The notes under the pieces were generated by a model. The model was not told where the DNA came from. It ran no database searches and saw nothing but the letters and a program-made list of their open reading frames with translations. From NCBI GenBank assembly GCA_033816765.1, contig CM066291.1:806001-870000 (forward strand): 64,000 nt of DNA. Reading direction: 5' to 3'. Both the position numbers and the translations under genes were made by a program. The stretch comes from Nothopassalora personata (lineage: Eukaryota; Ascomycota; Dothideomycetes; Mycosphaerellales; Mycosphaerellaceae). Shown here one piece after another: positions 22,568-35,719 of the stretch (its first letter is position 1; each line of letters opens with the position of its first letter).

Positions 22568-24183
22568 ATGGCACCTACAGAGCTCGAGACGCTCCTACAT
22601 GCACTGCGTGATCGGGACATTGGGCTTGGCGCGGATGATGTGGCGTGGGCATTCGAAGACAAGGCAGCCAAGGAAAGTGCCTCAGCTTGGGTCCATCAAT
22701 ATTTGCAGCCGTCGACGTTGCTTACGAAAGACGAGCTCGCGTAGTAAGTCATTCTGATCCAGTATGGACCACTTCGGCTGATCAGTATGTCAGCGACCAA
22801 AAGCATAAAGTACAGGCGACTTCTGCTCCGCTCGATGCTGGGCGGCCGATATCTGACGCGGAATATGAGGCGGCGATCGTGTCCCTTGAAGCCAGCACAG
22901 CAGCGATCGATAAGCAATGCAAGATACTAGAGTCCCAGAAGCGTGTACTCCAAGAAATCAAAACTCGCAATGCCGTCTCTGGAACAACGGCCTCGGTCCA
23001 GGAGAACAGACACAAGAAAGTAGGCCACCAGCGGGCACGGCTAGACTTTGACGTTGATGAGCTAGCTCAAGCACTCCAAGCAAGTGTTCGATCCTCGCTG
23101 AAGCAAGGCGATGTCGCCACTGCCGGACTTCCATCGTCGGTGGAGCGACTGTTGGAGAAGGACGACCGTCTCCTAAATGGCCTCCAGAAACTACTCCCAA
23201 AGCTGACAGGCAGCTCTCAAGGTGAGGATGAAGCGGCTGATGTGGAGTACTTGTGCTCGACTTTGGCTACGCTCTCTGTGCAAGAAATTCACGCTCGCCT
23301 AGACAAGGCCTATCGTGATTGTGTTCCGGGTCATAACCTGCTGCAGAATGGTTCCGGAGATAAGGAATTGTCTGCCCAGCAGCTGAAGCAGCGCAAGAAT
23401 CTTCGGATTGAGCTTGAAGAACTTAGTGGTGAAGTTGACGGCTTGGTGGGCATAGTGGTCGACCACCAGTACCGCAAGCCCCTGAAAGATGGCATGCTTT
23501 CTTCGTTGGCCAGCGCACAGGCCCAGAAGTCCACATGGTCTGAATACACCATCTCTACTCTAGCATACCTGACTGCCCGCCTGGATGCTCTTGCTGATCA
23601 CGTCGAGCAAGTACACTCTCAAGGAAGTGCATTGCGAGCCGTCTCCAGCGCTCTGAACGACACGCTCGCCACCCAAGAGCCGAAGCCTGCCGCGTCTCAG
23701 AATGGAGTGTCACCCACGATGGCTACACCTACTGCGAAGGGTCTCAAACCGCTGCGTCTAGTGCAAGCCAACCTATCAGAATCACAGGACCCCGCCGCGC
23801 CCTTTTTCCGACAACATGAGATTCGTTTACCTGAAGGAGGCAGTGAGTACAAGCTGCGCAACATGTTGGCCTCTGCAATCCGTGATCGTAAGCAGCGACT
23901 AGACCACCTATCGAGATCCACAGAGGACACCATTTCCGCCGCTACATCGAAGTCTGTGTCGCAAATGGATGCGGATGTGCAAGACATTCTAGGCGCTGTG
24001 TACGCGCAGTCTCGTTACGGCAACGCTCGACTGGTCGACAATAGCTCGCAGTCTCAGCTCGATGGTCTCGAGCACAGAACACAGGCGCTTGGCGATGAGA
24101 TGCGAGACGTCGACGTTGGTGCAATTGCGAGTGTAGTTCGACAGAGACATGAGGACGCATTGCGGAAGCTGGATGAAAAGTAG
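22568..24183 (+). CDS. Coiled-coil protein, possible HAUS3-type augmin subunit
   Basis: Exons 22568-22743 and 22794-24183 give 521 aa. The 50-nt intron has a GTAAGT donor and TCAG acceptor; this acceptor is the one that keeps phase. The N terminus (LETLLHALRDRDIGLGADDV, then a Trp-rich helix and an LTKDELAY end) has the layout of the HAUS3 N-terminal domain. After it come long heptad-rich helices (about 80-200, 270-420). HAUS3 is a subunit of augmin, which recruits gamma-tubulin to spindle microtubules; augmin has been described in Aspergillus nidulans. The assignment rests on layout and weak similarity only; any other spindle or tethering coiled coil remains possible. Confidence 0.8.
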
Positions 24184-26706
24184 GGATCTGCCAGTCGCCA
24201 GAATTTAGCAGAGCTGCATGGTCACATGGATACCGTAGCTACAATCATTCCTTCCAGCTTTACATCGCGGTAATGGCAAGGATCGGTTCGCAATGTAGCA
24301 GAGAGCTTCCCAACGGCGACATCATTCAGCCGACCCGACGTGAGTGCGACACTGCCATTGTTAACGACTCGCCCAGTGTCAAGAGCGTCAACTACGAGAA
24401 CTACACCTTAGTCGCATCTACGAAATACGATCGTGCTCAAGACCCTGACGTCGATGGGATTGACGATCCCAGCATTAAATGAGCAATTTCGGCAGAGCGT
24501 TGCGAAGTGATGGCTTGAACACTTTTCGCTGACATGGGAATTCCAGGAGTCTGATAAAGCTCCCAGAATCAAGTGGGCAGCATGTACACTGTACATCTAC
24601 ACAGGGAGCCCGAGACTCAGACCGACGAGTGTCGCAGCCAATGGAGACTTCCATCCCGTCATCGCACTATTTCTCAACTTCTCTGGGCGACTGGGCATTG
24701 CGTAGTAATACGCAAAAACAACCAACCACATCACAGCGGGATCCTCTGCGCCGCCAACGGTCTGGGCAAATCAGAAGTAGTCGAACGATGGTATATATAC
24801 TCTACTACTGTAATTGCATTCGACAGCAGAGCACGCGAGCACGATCTACTACGTCTGGCGAAGGAGCGCTCCCCTGCATCATCGAAGAAGCGTTGTTGTG
24901 ACTTGCGGTGTTCAAGCATATGGTAGGTCCACCCTCAATCGTTGGTACGGTACTTGGCGGCTGCTTTCGAACTGTTGAGCCTTATTGCAGCAATAGATGC
25001 ACTAACAGCATTTCATGGTATTCAAGGTTCTGGTTCAGGCTGTCGTTCTCGCTGGCCATGAGCGTCCTCTCTCTGCGTGCCTCGACCTTTCATCAATCGA
25101 GCAGGGTGCGAGCAGCTGCCACATATGTGTAGCGAGGTCGCCGAGCCTCGAGATACCGGTGATATATTGGCATTCACGAAGTAGTGCAGTCGTTCTACAG
25201 CGACTCAGGCCTATAGGCTATGATATGCGACGATGCCTTACGTAATAACACGCTCCAGCGGAAGGCGTTCAGCCTCAGGCGCCTCGCAATCCCCGCATTA
25301 TTTCAAATTGCAGCAGGACAGCCTGTCCCCCTGGCACGCTAGCGATATCAGTCAATTCTGGCGAACCTCTCTTTTCATCGCCAGCACGCCAACTGCAGCG
25401 CAAAAAGCGAGGTTGACCGGAATCTACGCTCCGCACAAGCCGTACAATAATTGTCGACCGAGTCATCGGAGGTCACAGAGAGCGAGTTGAACAGCTCTAG
25501 AGTCGGCACCAGCATTGGCAGCGCATCACGCCGTCTGGTGACGACTTTTATCTCCGGGCCAGTGCCGTGTTTGCCATAATGTGCAGCTTGACCCAACTGC
25601 AGGCTCGTCTGCGAGCATTGGCCCGTTGGAACTGATTAAAATTCCACAATCTCGCATTGACAGTCCATCATCACGCATGCCGAGGCTGGTCCTAGCCGCC
25701 ATGCTATGCGTATAGAGGGGCATAGAGTGGAAACAAAGGGAACACATGGCTGTTCAGTGCGGACTAACGTGGGCAATCGAGTAAGTCGCATGTTCTCCTT
25801 TCGCGGCAAAATTGAGTTGGAGCGCGACTACCGGGATATCCATTGCATCGAGCGGAGCTTTTGTGCAGTCTTGCCAGGACCAGGGCCGAGATTTGTGCTC
25901 ATGATCTTGTCCAGACTGCTGGAACGTGCCTGTACTAGCTGTCCCCGCAAAGATCGACGCGCCCGCCACGCGCTAACCGTGGGAGGATCTAGTGAGCAAA
26001 ACAGCTGGTGCCTCCGGTCGACCGCGAGGAGAGGCTCCGGGCTGCTTACAACTTTCACCTGCGGGCGCGTGAACGTTTGCAACGCTGCATCGTCTGCCAG
26101 ACGGAGCTCAGCATCCGCGCGCAGACGAGATCGGCATCGCCTGATTGTTTCCCTCGAAGCGAAAGCTGCTGCCTCGGTGCTGCACAATGCAATGCCTCAT
26201 GAGCCCCAGAGGCACGCACAGTTCATCATCAGTGTCCTGTTCGGCCTGCCAACCATCCAGAGCACCGCTGGTCCTGGCCTGAATCTAAAGGCTCAGCGGC
26301 AGCCGTCCAACCGCAATAAAGTTGTTGTTTGCGGAGAGCATCAGTCCTCTTCTGGATAGCTCTCTGCGAGCTGTACGCAGAGTGGACAAGGCGTCAGACG
26401 ATGCGCGACTTGTGAGCTGCGATTGCGGCATTGCCGCTCGATGATCGCGATGGCGCCGCTGTTCTTCCTCTCTTTTGGGTGCACCTGTCCCAGGACAGGG
26501 CCAAAGCGCGGGTGCATCTGCAGTCCGGCCTAGGTTGTAAACCTTCTGGCACACATGCGGAGCTGCGATCGGAGCCCATAGAAACAATAAGACAGCTCCC
26601 TTGCCCGTTTCGGTGGCCCTGTTGTTCCATCGCTTGACTGCTGCATCGAGTTGTGGGCAGAATCAATCCGTTCCTGACCAGCAAAGACCCCGACAACACC
26701 TCCAAG
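24184..26706. other. 2.5-kb intergenic region upstream of the acetate permease
   Basis: I see no convincing gene. A 217-codon open frame near 25.7-26.4 kb has no family features and no splice or codon support. A TATATATA stretch occurs near 24793. The 3' part probably contains the permease promoter and 5' UTR. Confidence 0.4.
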
Positions 26707-28021
26707 ATGTCGGACACATACAACGCGACGCAGAACAACGCCAACCTGACTGCTCCAGGGCCACAGCGTAACGGTCCACTTGAGAAGGACTATGGAAATG
26801 GTGAGTTCCAGCTTGCCGGTGGGCTGTGGAGCTTTCTGAAGTTTTGACATCCACCATCGCACGACGTCTCGCATGGCGCATGTAGCCATTGTGCGACCAA
26901 TGCTGAAATGCACAAATTGCGGAGAATTCGGACTTCAACTGACCACTTGTCAAAGGCTACCACCTTGATAACAACATGGACGCAGACACTGCACTGAGGA
27001 AGATCCAGACATCTGGCTCGATCTCCATCAGCCCAGAGCTGTTCGAGAAGATCTACCTCTCTCCACAGAACAAGGTCGCTGGTGATCTTCGCAAGACATT
27101 CGGTAACCCAACTCCTTTGTAAGTTTTGGTCTCCTGCCAAAGCGACGTGTGAGCTGGCTGCCGACAGCGTACAACGCTTCGCAATTGACAGCAGCAGCAT
27201 CGTCCGCGGCTCGTTATGTAACGAACAACCCGTTCTAATTCGTTCCATAGGGCTCTCGTCGGTTTCCTGCTCTCCCTCACTCCACTATCGTGTGATTTGA
27301 TGGGATGGCGAGGCGCCGGTGGAAATGGCGCCGCTAGCACTGGTGTATACTTCTTCTTCGGTGGTCTGCTCATGATCTTGGGGTCGCTCGGCGAGGTAAG
27401 AAGTGATCGTTGTGCTGGCAAAGGGCATGGAACTGACAGCGCAACAGTTCATTTTGGGCAATACCTTTCCATTCGTCGTCTTTGGCTCCTTCGGCGCCTT
27501 CTGGCTCTCGTATGCCGCAACTCTCCAGCCATTTTACAATGCATACGGCGCATATGTTACCGACTCATCCATGCCAGTCTCCTCTGGACTTGAGACTCGT
27601 GGCTTCAACGCATCGTTCGGTAAGTACTGATCAAACCGCCACCTCAGCCTCCAACCCTGACCACACCATAGGTTTCTTCCTCGTCTTCATGGGATTCCTC
27701 TGCTTCCTCTACATGATCCTCGCCCTTCGCACGAACCTGGTCTTCTTCTTGATCTTCTTGTTCCTCGTGCCGTCATTCGGTCTCCTCGCTGCCGCCTTCT
27801 GGTGTCTCGCCGACGACCGAGAGGCTCGAGCCGCCGAGGCAAATACCTACATCTTGACCGCTGGTGCCTTGACCTTCGTCGTCGACATGCTCGGCTGGTG
27901 GATCTTCTTTGCTATCCTGTTGGCATCGCTCGACTTCCCATTTCAGCTTCCAGTCGTCGATCTTTCGAGGTTCGTCAAAGGTGCATCGGACAAGAAGAAG
28001 AAGGAGGAGTACTCTGCTTAA
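26707..28021 (+). CDS. GPR1/FUN34/YaaH-family acetate permease
   Basis: Exons 26707-26800, 26956-27118, 27251-27395, 27448-27619 and 27672-28021 join in phase to 307 aa; the four introns (155, 132, 52, 52 nt) all have GT-AG ends. The family signature NPTPLALVGF (NPxPLxL) appears across the exon 2/3 junction, followed by six hydrophobic segments, the first containing LVGFLLSLTPLSCDLMGW and a glycine-rich YFFFGGLLMILGSLGEF loop. The cytosolic tail is lysine-rich (SDKKKKEEYSA). Relatives are the plasma-membrane acetate carriers Ady2/Ato1 and AcpA. Transport of acetate or ammonium-linked export is the family role; the precise substrate is inference. Confidence 0.93.
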
Positions 28022-28840
28022 ATGCAAGCTGGGATGTGATATGATACCTGAATGAGATGCCTACTTAATCGATGAAATGAAACTACTCTTCAGAAGAACG
28101 TGAATGTAGAATTCCTCCGTGGATGCGGTGGCGACTGCTCTTGACATGAGCATTGATCTCGTAAGATTGCTGAAGGCCGTCTCACCCCGTGCTTACGATG
28201 GTAACCATTTTCCGGTACAAGAGTGTTGTTCCGCCGAATATGCCATCGATCTAGTCAATCGGACTTATTTGACGAGTTGGACAAACGTTGTTGACACCAT
28301 CGTCGTTACCCCTGTCGCTTGGTCAATGCACAAAACCAAAACCCCGGATCTCGGTGTGTTCTTGATGTCAGCTTCTTCCTTTCCTTCACAAACATCGCAC
28401 TACCTTCGCCGTTCATTACACCGCATATTTCAATAACACAACATCAGCATCACCGAGCAACCACCTCGCTTGCGCGGACCCGATCCTCGCTCTGGAGAAA
28501 CACACGTGGGAGAGCTCTTATCTTGCCCCGCGTGGTCGGTCTACCTTCATGTTCGAGCTCATCCTCTTGCCCCTCGTCAAAAGGTACCTGAGGCCGAGAT
28601 GACACTTAGCAGTGGGTACAATGCTTGACCCTCCCACGGTTCACAGGAAGCAGTTCGTCCGACGTGCACCCCACCTCGAGCTTTCGACGTCATGCTCTGG
28701 GAGACTGCAATGGTCTTGTTCCTTGATAGTCCTGAGAGATGGAACCGCGGTTATAGTATAGGAAGTAAGGTACAGTCGTCTGTCTTTCCAGTGTTTTCGC
28801 CCCATTGCATTTGTCGTAAGAAGACCAAGAATCACGCAAC
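28022..28840. other. Intergenic between permease and glutathione transferase
   Basis: About 0.8 kb with no recognisable gene or repeat; should contain the permease terminator and the transferase promoter. Confidence 0.4.
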
Positions 28841-29536
28841 ATGGGCATCAAACTCCACTTTCTCCAAGCATCCCGCTGCATTCGCACAGCATGGCAACTA
28901 GACGAGCTGGGTCTGGAATATGAAGTCAACTTCTCTCCTCGCGAGAATGGTGTGGCACCGGCAGATTTCAAGAAGCAGGCAGGCGGGCTGGGAAAATTCC
29001 CAACCTTGGAAGACAATGGAGAGATGATCTATGAGAGCGGTAATATCTGCGAGTATGTAGATGCTCAAGTCCGGGAGGGGCGGTTGTAAGGTCTAACTAT
29101 GAACAGATACCTGTGCGACAAATACGACAAGCAACACAAGCTCCTCCCAGCTCCAGGCGACGCTCAGCGCTACACAGTCCTGCAATGGGTTCATGCCTCA
29201 GAGGGAACTTTCATGCTTCATGGCCTTGCAGTGTTGTACGCAAAGTGGTTCCAGAAAGGCGGCGATGTTGAGGCGACAGTCGCTGGATTGGGGAGGAATG
29301 TCCAGAAAGATTTGGACTACCTCGAAGCGACGCTTGGGCAGAGCAAGGGGAAATTTCTGTTTGGTGATGAGCCTACTGCTGCGGACATCATGATGCACTT
29401 TTCTGCTGAGTTTATTTTGGTAAGAGAGTTGGGAACTGGAGGAAAGTCGTGGCCGAAAATCAGCCAGTGGATCAAGAACTGTGAGGAGAGGCCGGCGTAT
29501 AAGAAGGCTGTGCAGCACACTGGGCATAAGTTGTAG
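28841..29536 (+). CDS. Glutathione S-transferase
   Basis: Exons 28841-29052 and 29107-29536 give 213 aa, the normal length. An N-terminal thioredoxin-fold domain runs to about residue 80; the PTLEDNGEMIYESGNICEYL block, which contains the glutathione-binding Glu-Ser pair, is completed across the 54-nt intron. The helical C-terminal domain follows, with the usual FLFGDEPTAADIMM capping motif. It conjugates glutathione to electrophiles in the cytosol. The class cannot be fixed from sequence alone; it is not a translation-factor EF1Bγ because the domain ends at 213 aa. Confidence 0.92.
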
Positions 29537-29719
29537 GATGCGGCTCTTTGTTGCGATAAAGCCTCACAGCAGTCCGTGATTGGTGCCACAATACAGATTT
29601 GTTCGCCCACGCTCGGGTTGAGCGATCAAATCAAGGAATATTTCTTCATCGGCAATTTTGGTGCCTCTCGTATGAAGTCGGCGCTCCCGATCGTAGGACA
29701 ACAACACCACGCTCAACGA

Positions 29720-29850
29720 GGATGCATCCAAAGACTGCTGCCGATGTTTTCGCCATCTCACAAATTCTCCTGGAAGCTTTCCCCTACTTCGACGTGCAGG
29801 ATTATCTTCCGGTTCAGGTGCAGGATGCGAAGGCTGAGCTCTGGACTTGA
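29720..29850 (+). pseudogene. Truncated F-box relic (copy 1)
   Basis: The frame encodes VFAISQILLEAFPYFDVQDY, which matches the first helices of the F-box found in large Dothideomycete families (VFxIxELLExILxxL). The frame then drifts and stops 10 codons later. A second, longer copy starts 0.3 kb downstream. No rest of the protein is visible. Confidence 0.5.
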
Positions 29851-30025
29851 AGCTGACCAGGTCCTGGGACTGGATTGGCAGTTTGAAGGTGAGCGAAAGT
29901 CGCCGGGACCAAAATCTCGCAACCTACATCCAGTATCAGCACACGTCGCACTAGCGCTGCACAACAAGATCGGCTTGCTCAGCATCTACTGCAGAAGGCT
30001 CTACCATCAGAAAGCTTCAGAGAAT

Positions 30026-30414
30026 ATGAAGATGTCTCCATCTACCCCTATTCCAGATGTTTTCGCCATCGCAGAGCTCCAGGAGAAAATTATGTCCTAC
30101 CTGGACGAATGGGACCTGATCTTATCTCAACGGGCCAGCAAAACCTTCGAAGCCACGTTCGACGCTTGCTCACACTTTCAACAACTGGCCATGCTCAAGC
30201 CAGCTAACGTGCACCCCAGAAAAATACGCCCACGCCGCTTGCAGGATCCCGTCCTGGCAGAGATGAGCTACCCACAGCCAGCTGGTGGGATCACATCCAG
30301 ATGCAACGCCGTGGTCCATATACAGCCAGCGTATCGAGGGCCACTGGTATATCCCCACGCCCTCGGAATCTGCACCTAACGTTTATGAAGGGCGAATTAC
30401 CCATAGGCCCGTGA
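30026..30414 (+). pseudogene. F-box protein gene with a frameshift (copy 2)
   Basis: The first ~90 codons give a good F-box: VFAIAELQEKIMSYLDEWDL, then LSQRASKTFEATFDAC and a LKPANVHPRK segment. At about 30280 the frame is lost: the original frame continues to a stop at 30379, but a shifted frame at 30286-30414 encodes WWDHIQMQRRGPYTAS and ends with HLTFMKGELPIGP, the normal C-terminal part of this family. No intron can join the two, so a 1- or 2-base indel has broken the gene. F-box proteins recruit targets to SCF ubiquitin ligases. Confidence 0.7.
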
Positions 30415-31778
30415 AGTCGGGGCATTCTGACTGCTGGCTCCGGTTGGCGCCGTGCTTGCTTGGTCGACCCAGGCAGGTCCTCCACTCTCTGCTCTCTGTT
30501 GAAGCACACGTCTGCAATCGGTGCTGGGTGATTGGCGGATTAAAAGACGAGTTTACATTGGTGAGCTGGTAGATTGGCTGGACGCTTGGGCAGGTGGTCG
30601 AATTGAGAGCAGAAGAAATGCCGGATGGACGAATTGAGCGGCTTCCAGCTTGGAATGTTGCACAACATCGACATCGAGGAGGCCCGGTCTGCTGTGTACC
30701 TACGTAGTGGTCCTCATAGAATCGGTAATCCAGATGTGGGATGCAGCTGGTCGCACAGCAGTCGCGGATGCGTTTAGCGTCCAATCGTCGTGCAGGGAAT
30801 ACCATCGACTCCAGGCGAGGATGGCCATCTTGTAACGGTTCATGCAATCTTGATGCGAACGGAGCCACACGTCCGATCGTAACCCGCTTTGATCCTTGGC
30901 AAGGCCCAAAGCAGGCAAAAGGGACGACGACAGGAATACCGTAAAAGCACTCTATAACCTAGCTAAGCGCGGGTTTATACCTCTGGCAAAGCGTTTTGAC
31001 ACTATTAACGCTAGTTGTGCTTCTCTCTCGACCCTGCACAAGCTAGTCAAATTGGTGGGTTAGGATCGGACGTCGGAAGAGACACTGCCAAGACTGCGTC
31101 TCCCCAATATCGACTACGGACAGCCCCCTCATCTTAGTCTAACTCAAAATTCGATTAGCTCTCTAGCACTTTAAAGGCGCATGCCCGCCCGGCGAGGCTG
31201 ATAGCATCTATGTTTCCTATAGACGCAGCAGACTTGGGAGGGCCTACGGTAGGAGGAGCCCCGGAGGAAGGGAGGATCTCGTACTTTATAAGAGGTGCCA
31301 AGTGTAGCGGAGGGCTAGGGGCAAGGTATTCGCAATTCAACAGGATTTGATCAATTAGTCAGATTGGGGTCTGCTGGTAGACACGAAAACATGATGCCCA
31401 CCGGCATGTGGAGGAGCGACTTGGTGCCGATGTGGACATCTTTCACGAGCCGAGCATGAATGTTGACTTCCTCCAATCACTTGCACGGGACACTACCCGA
31501 GAAGGCCAGCAGAGGAGAGTCGATTCAACCAACACTTCGCGCCAGCACCCACCGAGCACAGATAAATACTTGCTGCACCCACCATCGATGAGACCCCTTA
31601 GCACGTGTCAGGCAGCAAGCTGTAGTAGGGATAAATAGCTCAGCTTGTTAGTACCTCGACTCCTACTCTTTCACTTGTAGTCATGCACCAGATTATGCAA
31701 CGCTCTGCCAACGACTATCCTGACACTGCTCCCAGGACTGCGGCAGCTGCAAGATCAGATTCTCCCATGGGCTCCACC
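30415..31778. other. Intergenic with an unusual AT-richer segment near 30940-31400
   Basis: No intact gene. Around 30930-31070 the plus strand encodes a short piece (ALYNLAKRGFIPLAKRFDTI) with CTA/TAT-rich codons unlike neighbouring genes, suggesting a relic of foreign or mobile DNA. The end next to 31779 should hold the GALT promoter. Confidence 0.35.
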
Positions 31779-33090
<1,312 letters not shown>

Positions 33091-33793
33091 GTGAGCAAAG
33101 TAAGCGGGTTGCATGCATTTGAGCGGCGTTTTGATGGGGACCAGGCATATGGCCTAGACACGGGGCACAGACCAATACCCTAGGAGTATCAGGTCCAATA
33201 GATGAAAGTGTGATCAAGGTGCCAACGGCACGAGTGAGGAGAGGAAACAGCATATCCAAGCTACACCCACCTCTTTGACCACAATGTTGATTGCAGACCA
33301 CGTGTACTGTCAAGGCCCTGAAACACCACCGGGTAGTGCTTCTTCAGACCTCCGGTTGGCTACAACAAGGAATAGATTGAATTACGATCGAAGCTAAAGG
33401 TTGAGTTTACAAGCAGGATGTGTCGGTGTGAAGTGTGATCCCCCTGGGCTTTGTTCGGAACCCGTTCGCCTGTTCTGACCACGCTGATGGTGTATGGAAC
33501 ATAGCGAATCCTCATACGCGCACTGCAATCCTTGCAAGGCGACGCGAACCGTGGCAGGGTTGTTGCCCTCGGCACGCTAGCCATTGCACTTCACTTCGAC
33601 TTTTAAGCTCCGACGGCAAGATCTGGCCATACATTGACAACTCGATATGCACAATCATCTTGAACAATCCTGATGCGTTCATAGCGGCTTATTGTCCGCC
33701 GTCACGTCGAACCCCCATCCCCTGTTTCCCTCCTAACGTACGCGTCATGCTACATCACAGCGAGCTGAGGTAAAAGTCCTCTGACTAGCGGGC
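33091..33793. other. Intergenic upstream of the Zn2Cys6 regulator
   Basis: 703 bp, no gene or repeat seen; presumably the GALT 3' flank and the promoter of the regulator. Confidence 0.4.
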
Positions 33794-35719
33794 ATGGAAG
33801 GCTCGCCTTCAGACTCAGCCGCGGTGCTCGCGCTCCGCGAACAATTCGGAGATCGAAAGCCTCCAGATATCACGCGCAAGATCACCGCCTGCGTAGCATG
33901 TCGTAAGCAAAAGATCAAGTGCCACATGGGCCCTCACGGCCAGCCGCCCTGCACACGCTGCAAGAAGCGCGGCTTGTCGTGTACGGTCAATAAGAGCTTA
34001 CAAATGATCCTGGAGAGTGATGCGAGCTGGAAGCACACTGTCGATCGCAAGATCCGAATTCTGGAGACGGCGCTGGGGAAAGTGGCGAATCATTTCAGTC
34101 TGCCGGATCTTATTGACGAGGCTATTGAGCAGGATGAGGAGATTGGAGAGGATGTGGAGCAGGGTGCTGTGCCCACGCCGCCGATGAGAACGGGGACTGC
34201 GCAGATTTCACCGCAGGCGGAGAAGCATACGCCGCTGAATTTTGAGGTTGTGATGGACCCGGATTCTGGCCCTGCTGCGATTCCGGGGTCTGTAGTGTCG
34301 CCTATTGCGATTCCCGGGCTGGAAACGAATAGAGCTGATCAGGACATCATTACAAGGGGAGTGATCAGTCTGGAGGCTGCGCAGAGATACCTTGACATCT
34401 ACCAGAACCGCCTCGACCACTTCCTCTACAGAATAATAGGCGATCGGCGGGACATGGCGGAGGTTCGCACGGCATCACCACTGCTACTGGCTGCTATCTG
34501 TACAGTCGGTGCGCTACATCTGGCTACATCCGACTTCGAGAAGTGCTACCAAGAGTTCGCTTCAATCGCCGCTTCCCAAACTTTCTCCCGCCGCAACACC
34601 GTGGACGACATTAGAGGTCTTTGCGTCGCGGCTTTCTGGTTGAGCGGTATCTCGTGGACTTGTGTTGGGGCTGCAGTCCGTATAGCAACCGAGATCCAGC
34701 TGCACAGGAGTATCTTCCAGGCTCTTAAGGGTGACAGAACTCACTACCAGCGCACAAGACTGTACTACTTGGTCTTCGTGTGTGACCATCACTTCTCTGT
34801 TGCATACGGTAGACCGCCAATGACGAGAAGAGACGATGCCATCCGGGCGTGTATGCAGTTCCTGGAGACCGCCAACGCGGTAGAAGATGATCAGCGACTG
34901 ATCTCCCAGGTTCAATTCTGGTCGGTAGGGTCTGATGTCTATGAAACCTTCGGCATCGACGTGGAACGTCCGCTTGACTCGACCATGATAGAGCCGCTTA
35001 GACGATTCAGCATTTCTCTCGACTCGATTCGCAACGAGTGGACGAGACGGTTTCGACTTAACAAGTACGTCGGTGACTATCCAAGGAAAGGGGTTGGATT
35101 GCACTATCATTTCGCCAAGCTCTACTTGTTCTCAATGGCCTTCCGCGGTATAGGCAAACCTGGGTTCAAAGCACCAGATGTTGCACTTGATATTGATGAA
35201 AGTGCGAACACTGCTGTACTGTCAGCGACTGCCATCCTGCGAGCTGTCAATGATGACGAAGAAATCCAAGGCTTCCTCAACGGCCTGCCATCATACTTCG
35301 ACCTCATGATCGCCTTCGCCGTAGTCTTCGTGTTGAAGGTGGCGACCAAGTACGCGGCCTCAGTCCGTGTCGACACAAGTGAGATCGAAAGTCTCGTCGA
35401 GGAGCTGGTCGTCGTCCTCAAGAGGATCACTTCCAACATGCACCCTCGCCACCTGCTGGTGAGCGTAGCCAAGGGTGCAGAGAACCTGCTCGAACGATGC
35501 TGTCCGCAAGAAGTCCACGGGCCAGTCCCAGCGAATGCTCATGTTACCATGAATGAGCCCAACTTTGACCAGAATCTGTTCGATATGTCCGTCGATGACT
35601 GGAACGGGACGTCGTTCAACAACTTCTTCATGCATGAGTTTGACTTCCTGACAAACCAGGGTCAGATGAATGGTTTCCAGCCTGATCTCAATTGGGCCAA
35701 TATGCAGCAGATGCAGTAG
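33794..35719 (+). CDS. Zn2Cys6 fungal transcription factor
   Basis: 641 aa, intronless. The binuclear cluster is CVACRKQKIKC, then CTRC and a final Cys (residues about 33-65). A short coiled-coil linker (SWKHTVDRKIRILETAL) and an acidic stretch follow, then the fungal-specific regulatory domain (about 190-450), containing CDHHFSVAYGRPPMTRRDDA. This segment and the VNKSLQMILE linker are reminiscent of the Leu3/PrtT group, an inference from memory. The C terminus is rich in N/Q/M and may activate transcription. It lies next to the PhnZ/PhnY-like pair (convergent with the first gene) and is the only local candidate regulator. Confidence 0.93.
   Translation: MEGSPSDSAAVLALREQFGDRKPPDITRKITACVACRKQKIKCHMGPHGQPPCTRCKKRGLSCTVNKSLQMILESDASWKHTVDRKIRILETALGKVANHFSLPDLIDEAIEQDEEIGEDVEQGAVPTPPMRTGTAQISPQAEKHTPLNFEVVMDPDSGPAAIPGSVVSPIAIPGLETNRADQDIITRGVISLEAAQRYLDIYQNRLDHFLYRIIGDRRDMAEVRTASPLLLAAICTVGALHLATSDFEKCYQEFASIAASQTFSRRNTVDDIRGLCVAAFWLSGISWTCVGAAVRIATEIQLHRSIFQALKGDRTHYQRTRLYYLVFVCDHHFSVAYGRPPMTRRDDAIRACMQFLETANAVEDDQRLISQVQFWSVGSDVYETFGIDVERPLDSTMIEPLRRFSISLDSIRNEWTRRFRLNKYVGDYPRKGVGLHYHFAKLYLFSMAFRGIGKPGFKAPDVALDIDESANTAVLSATAILRAVNDDEEIQGFLNGLPSYFDLMIAFAVVFVLKVATKYAASVRVDTSEIESLVEELVVVLKRITSNMHPRHLLVSVAKGAENLLERCCPQEVHGPVPANAHVTMNEPNFDQNLFDMSVDDWNGTSFNNFFMHEFDFLTNQGQMNGFQPDLNWANMQQMQ

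Noticed and set aside
25706..26359. 217-codon open frame on the plus strand
   Set aside because: No family motif, unnatural Arg/Ser-rich composition, and no conserved splice pattern; looks like chance in a long GC-rich intergenic region.
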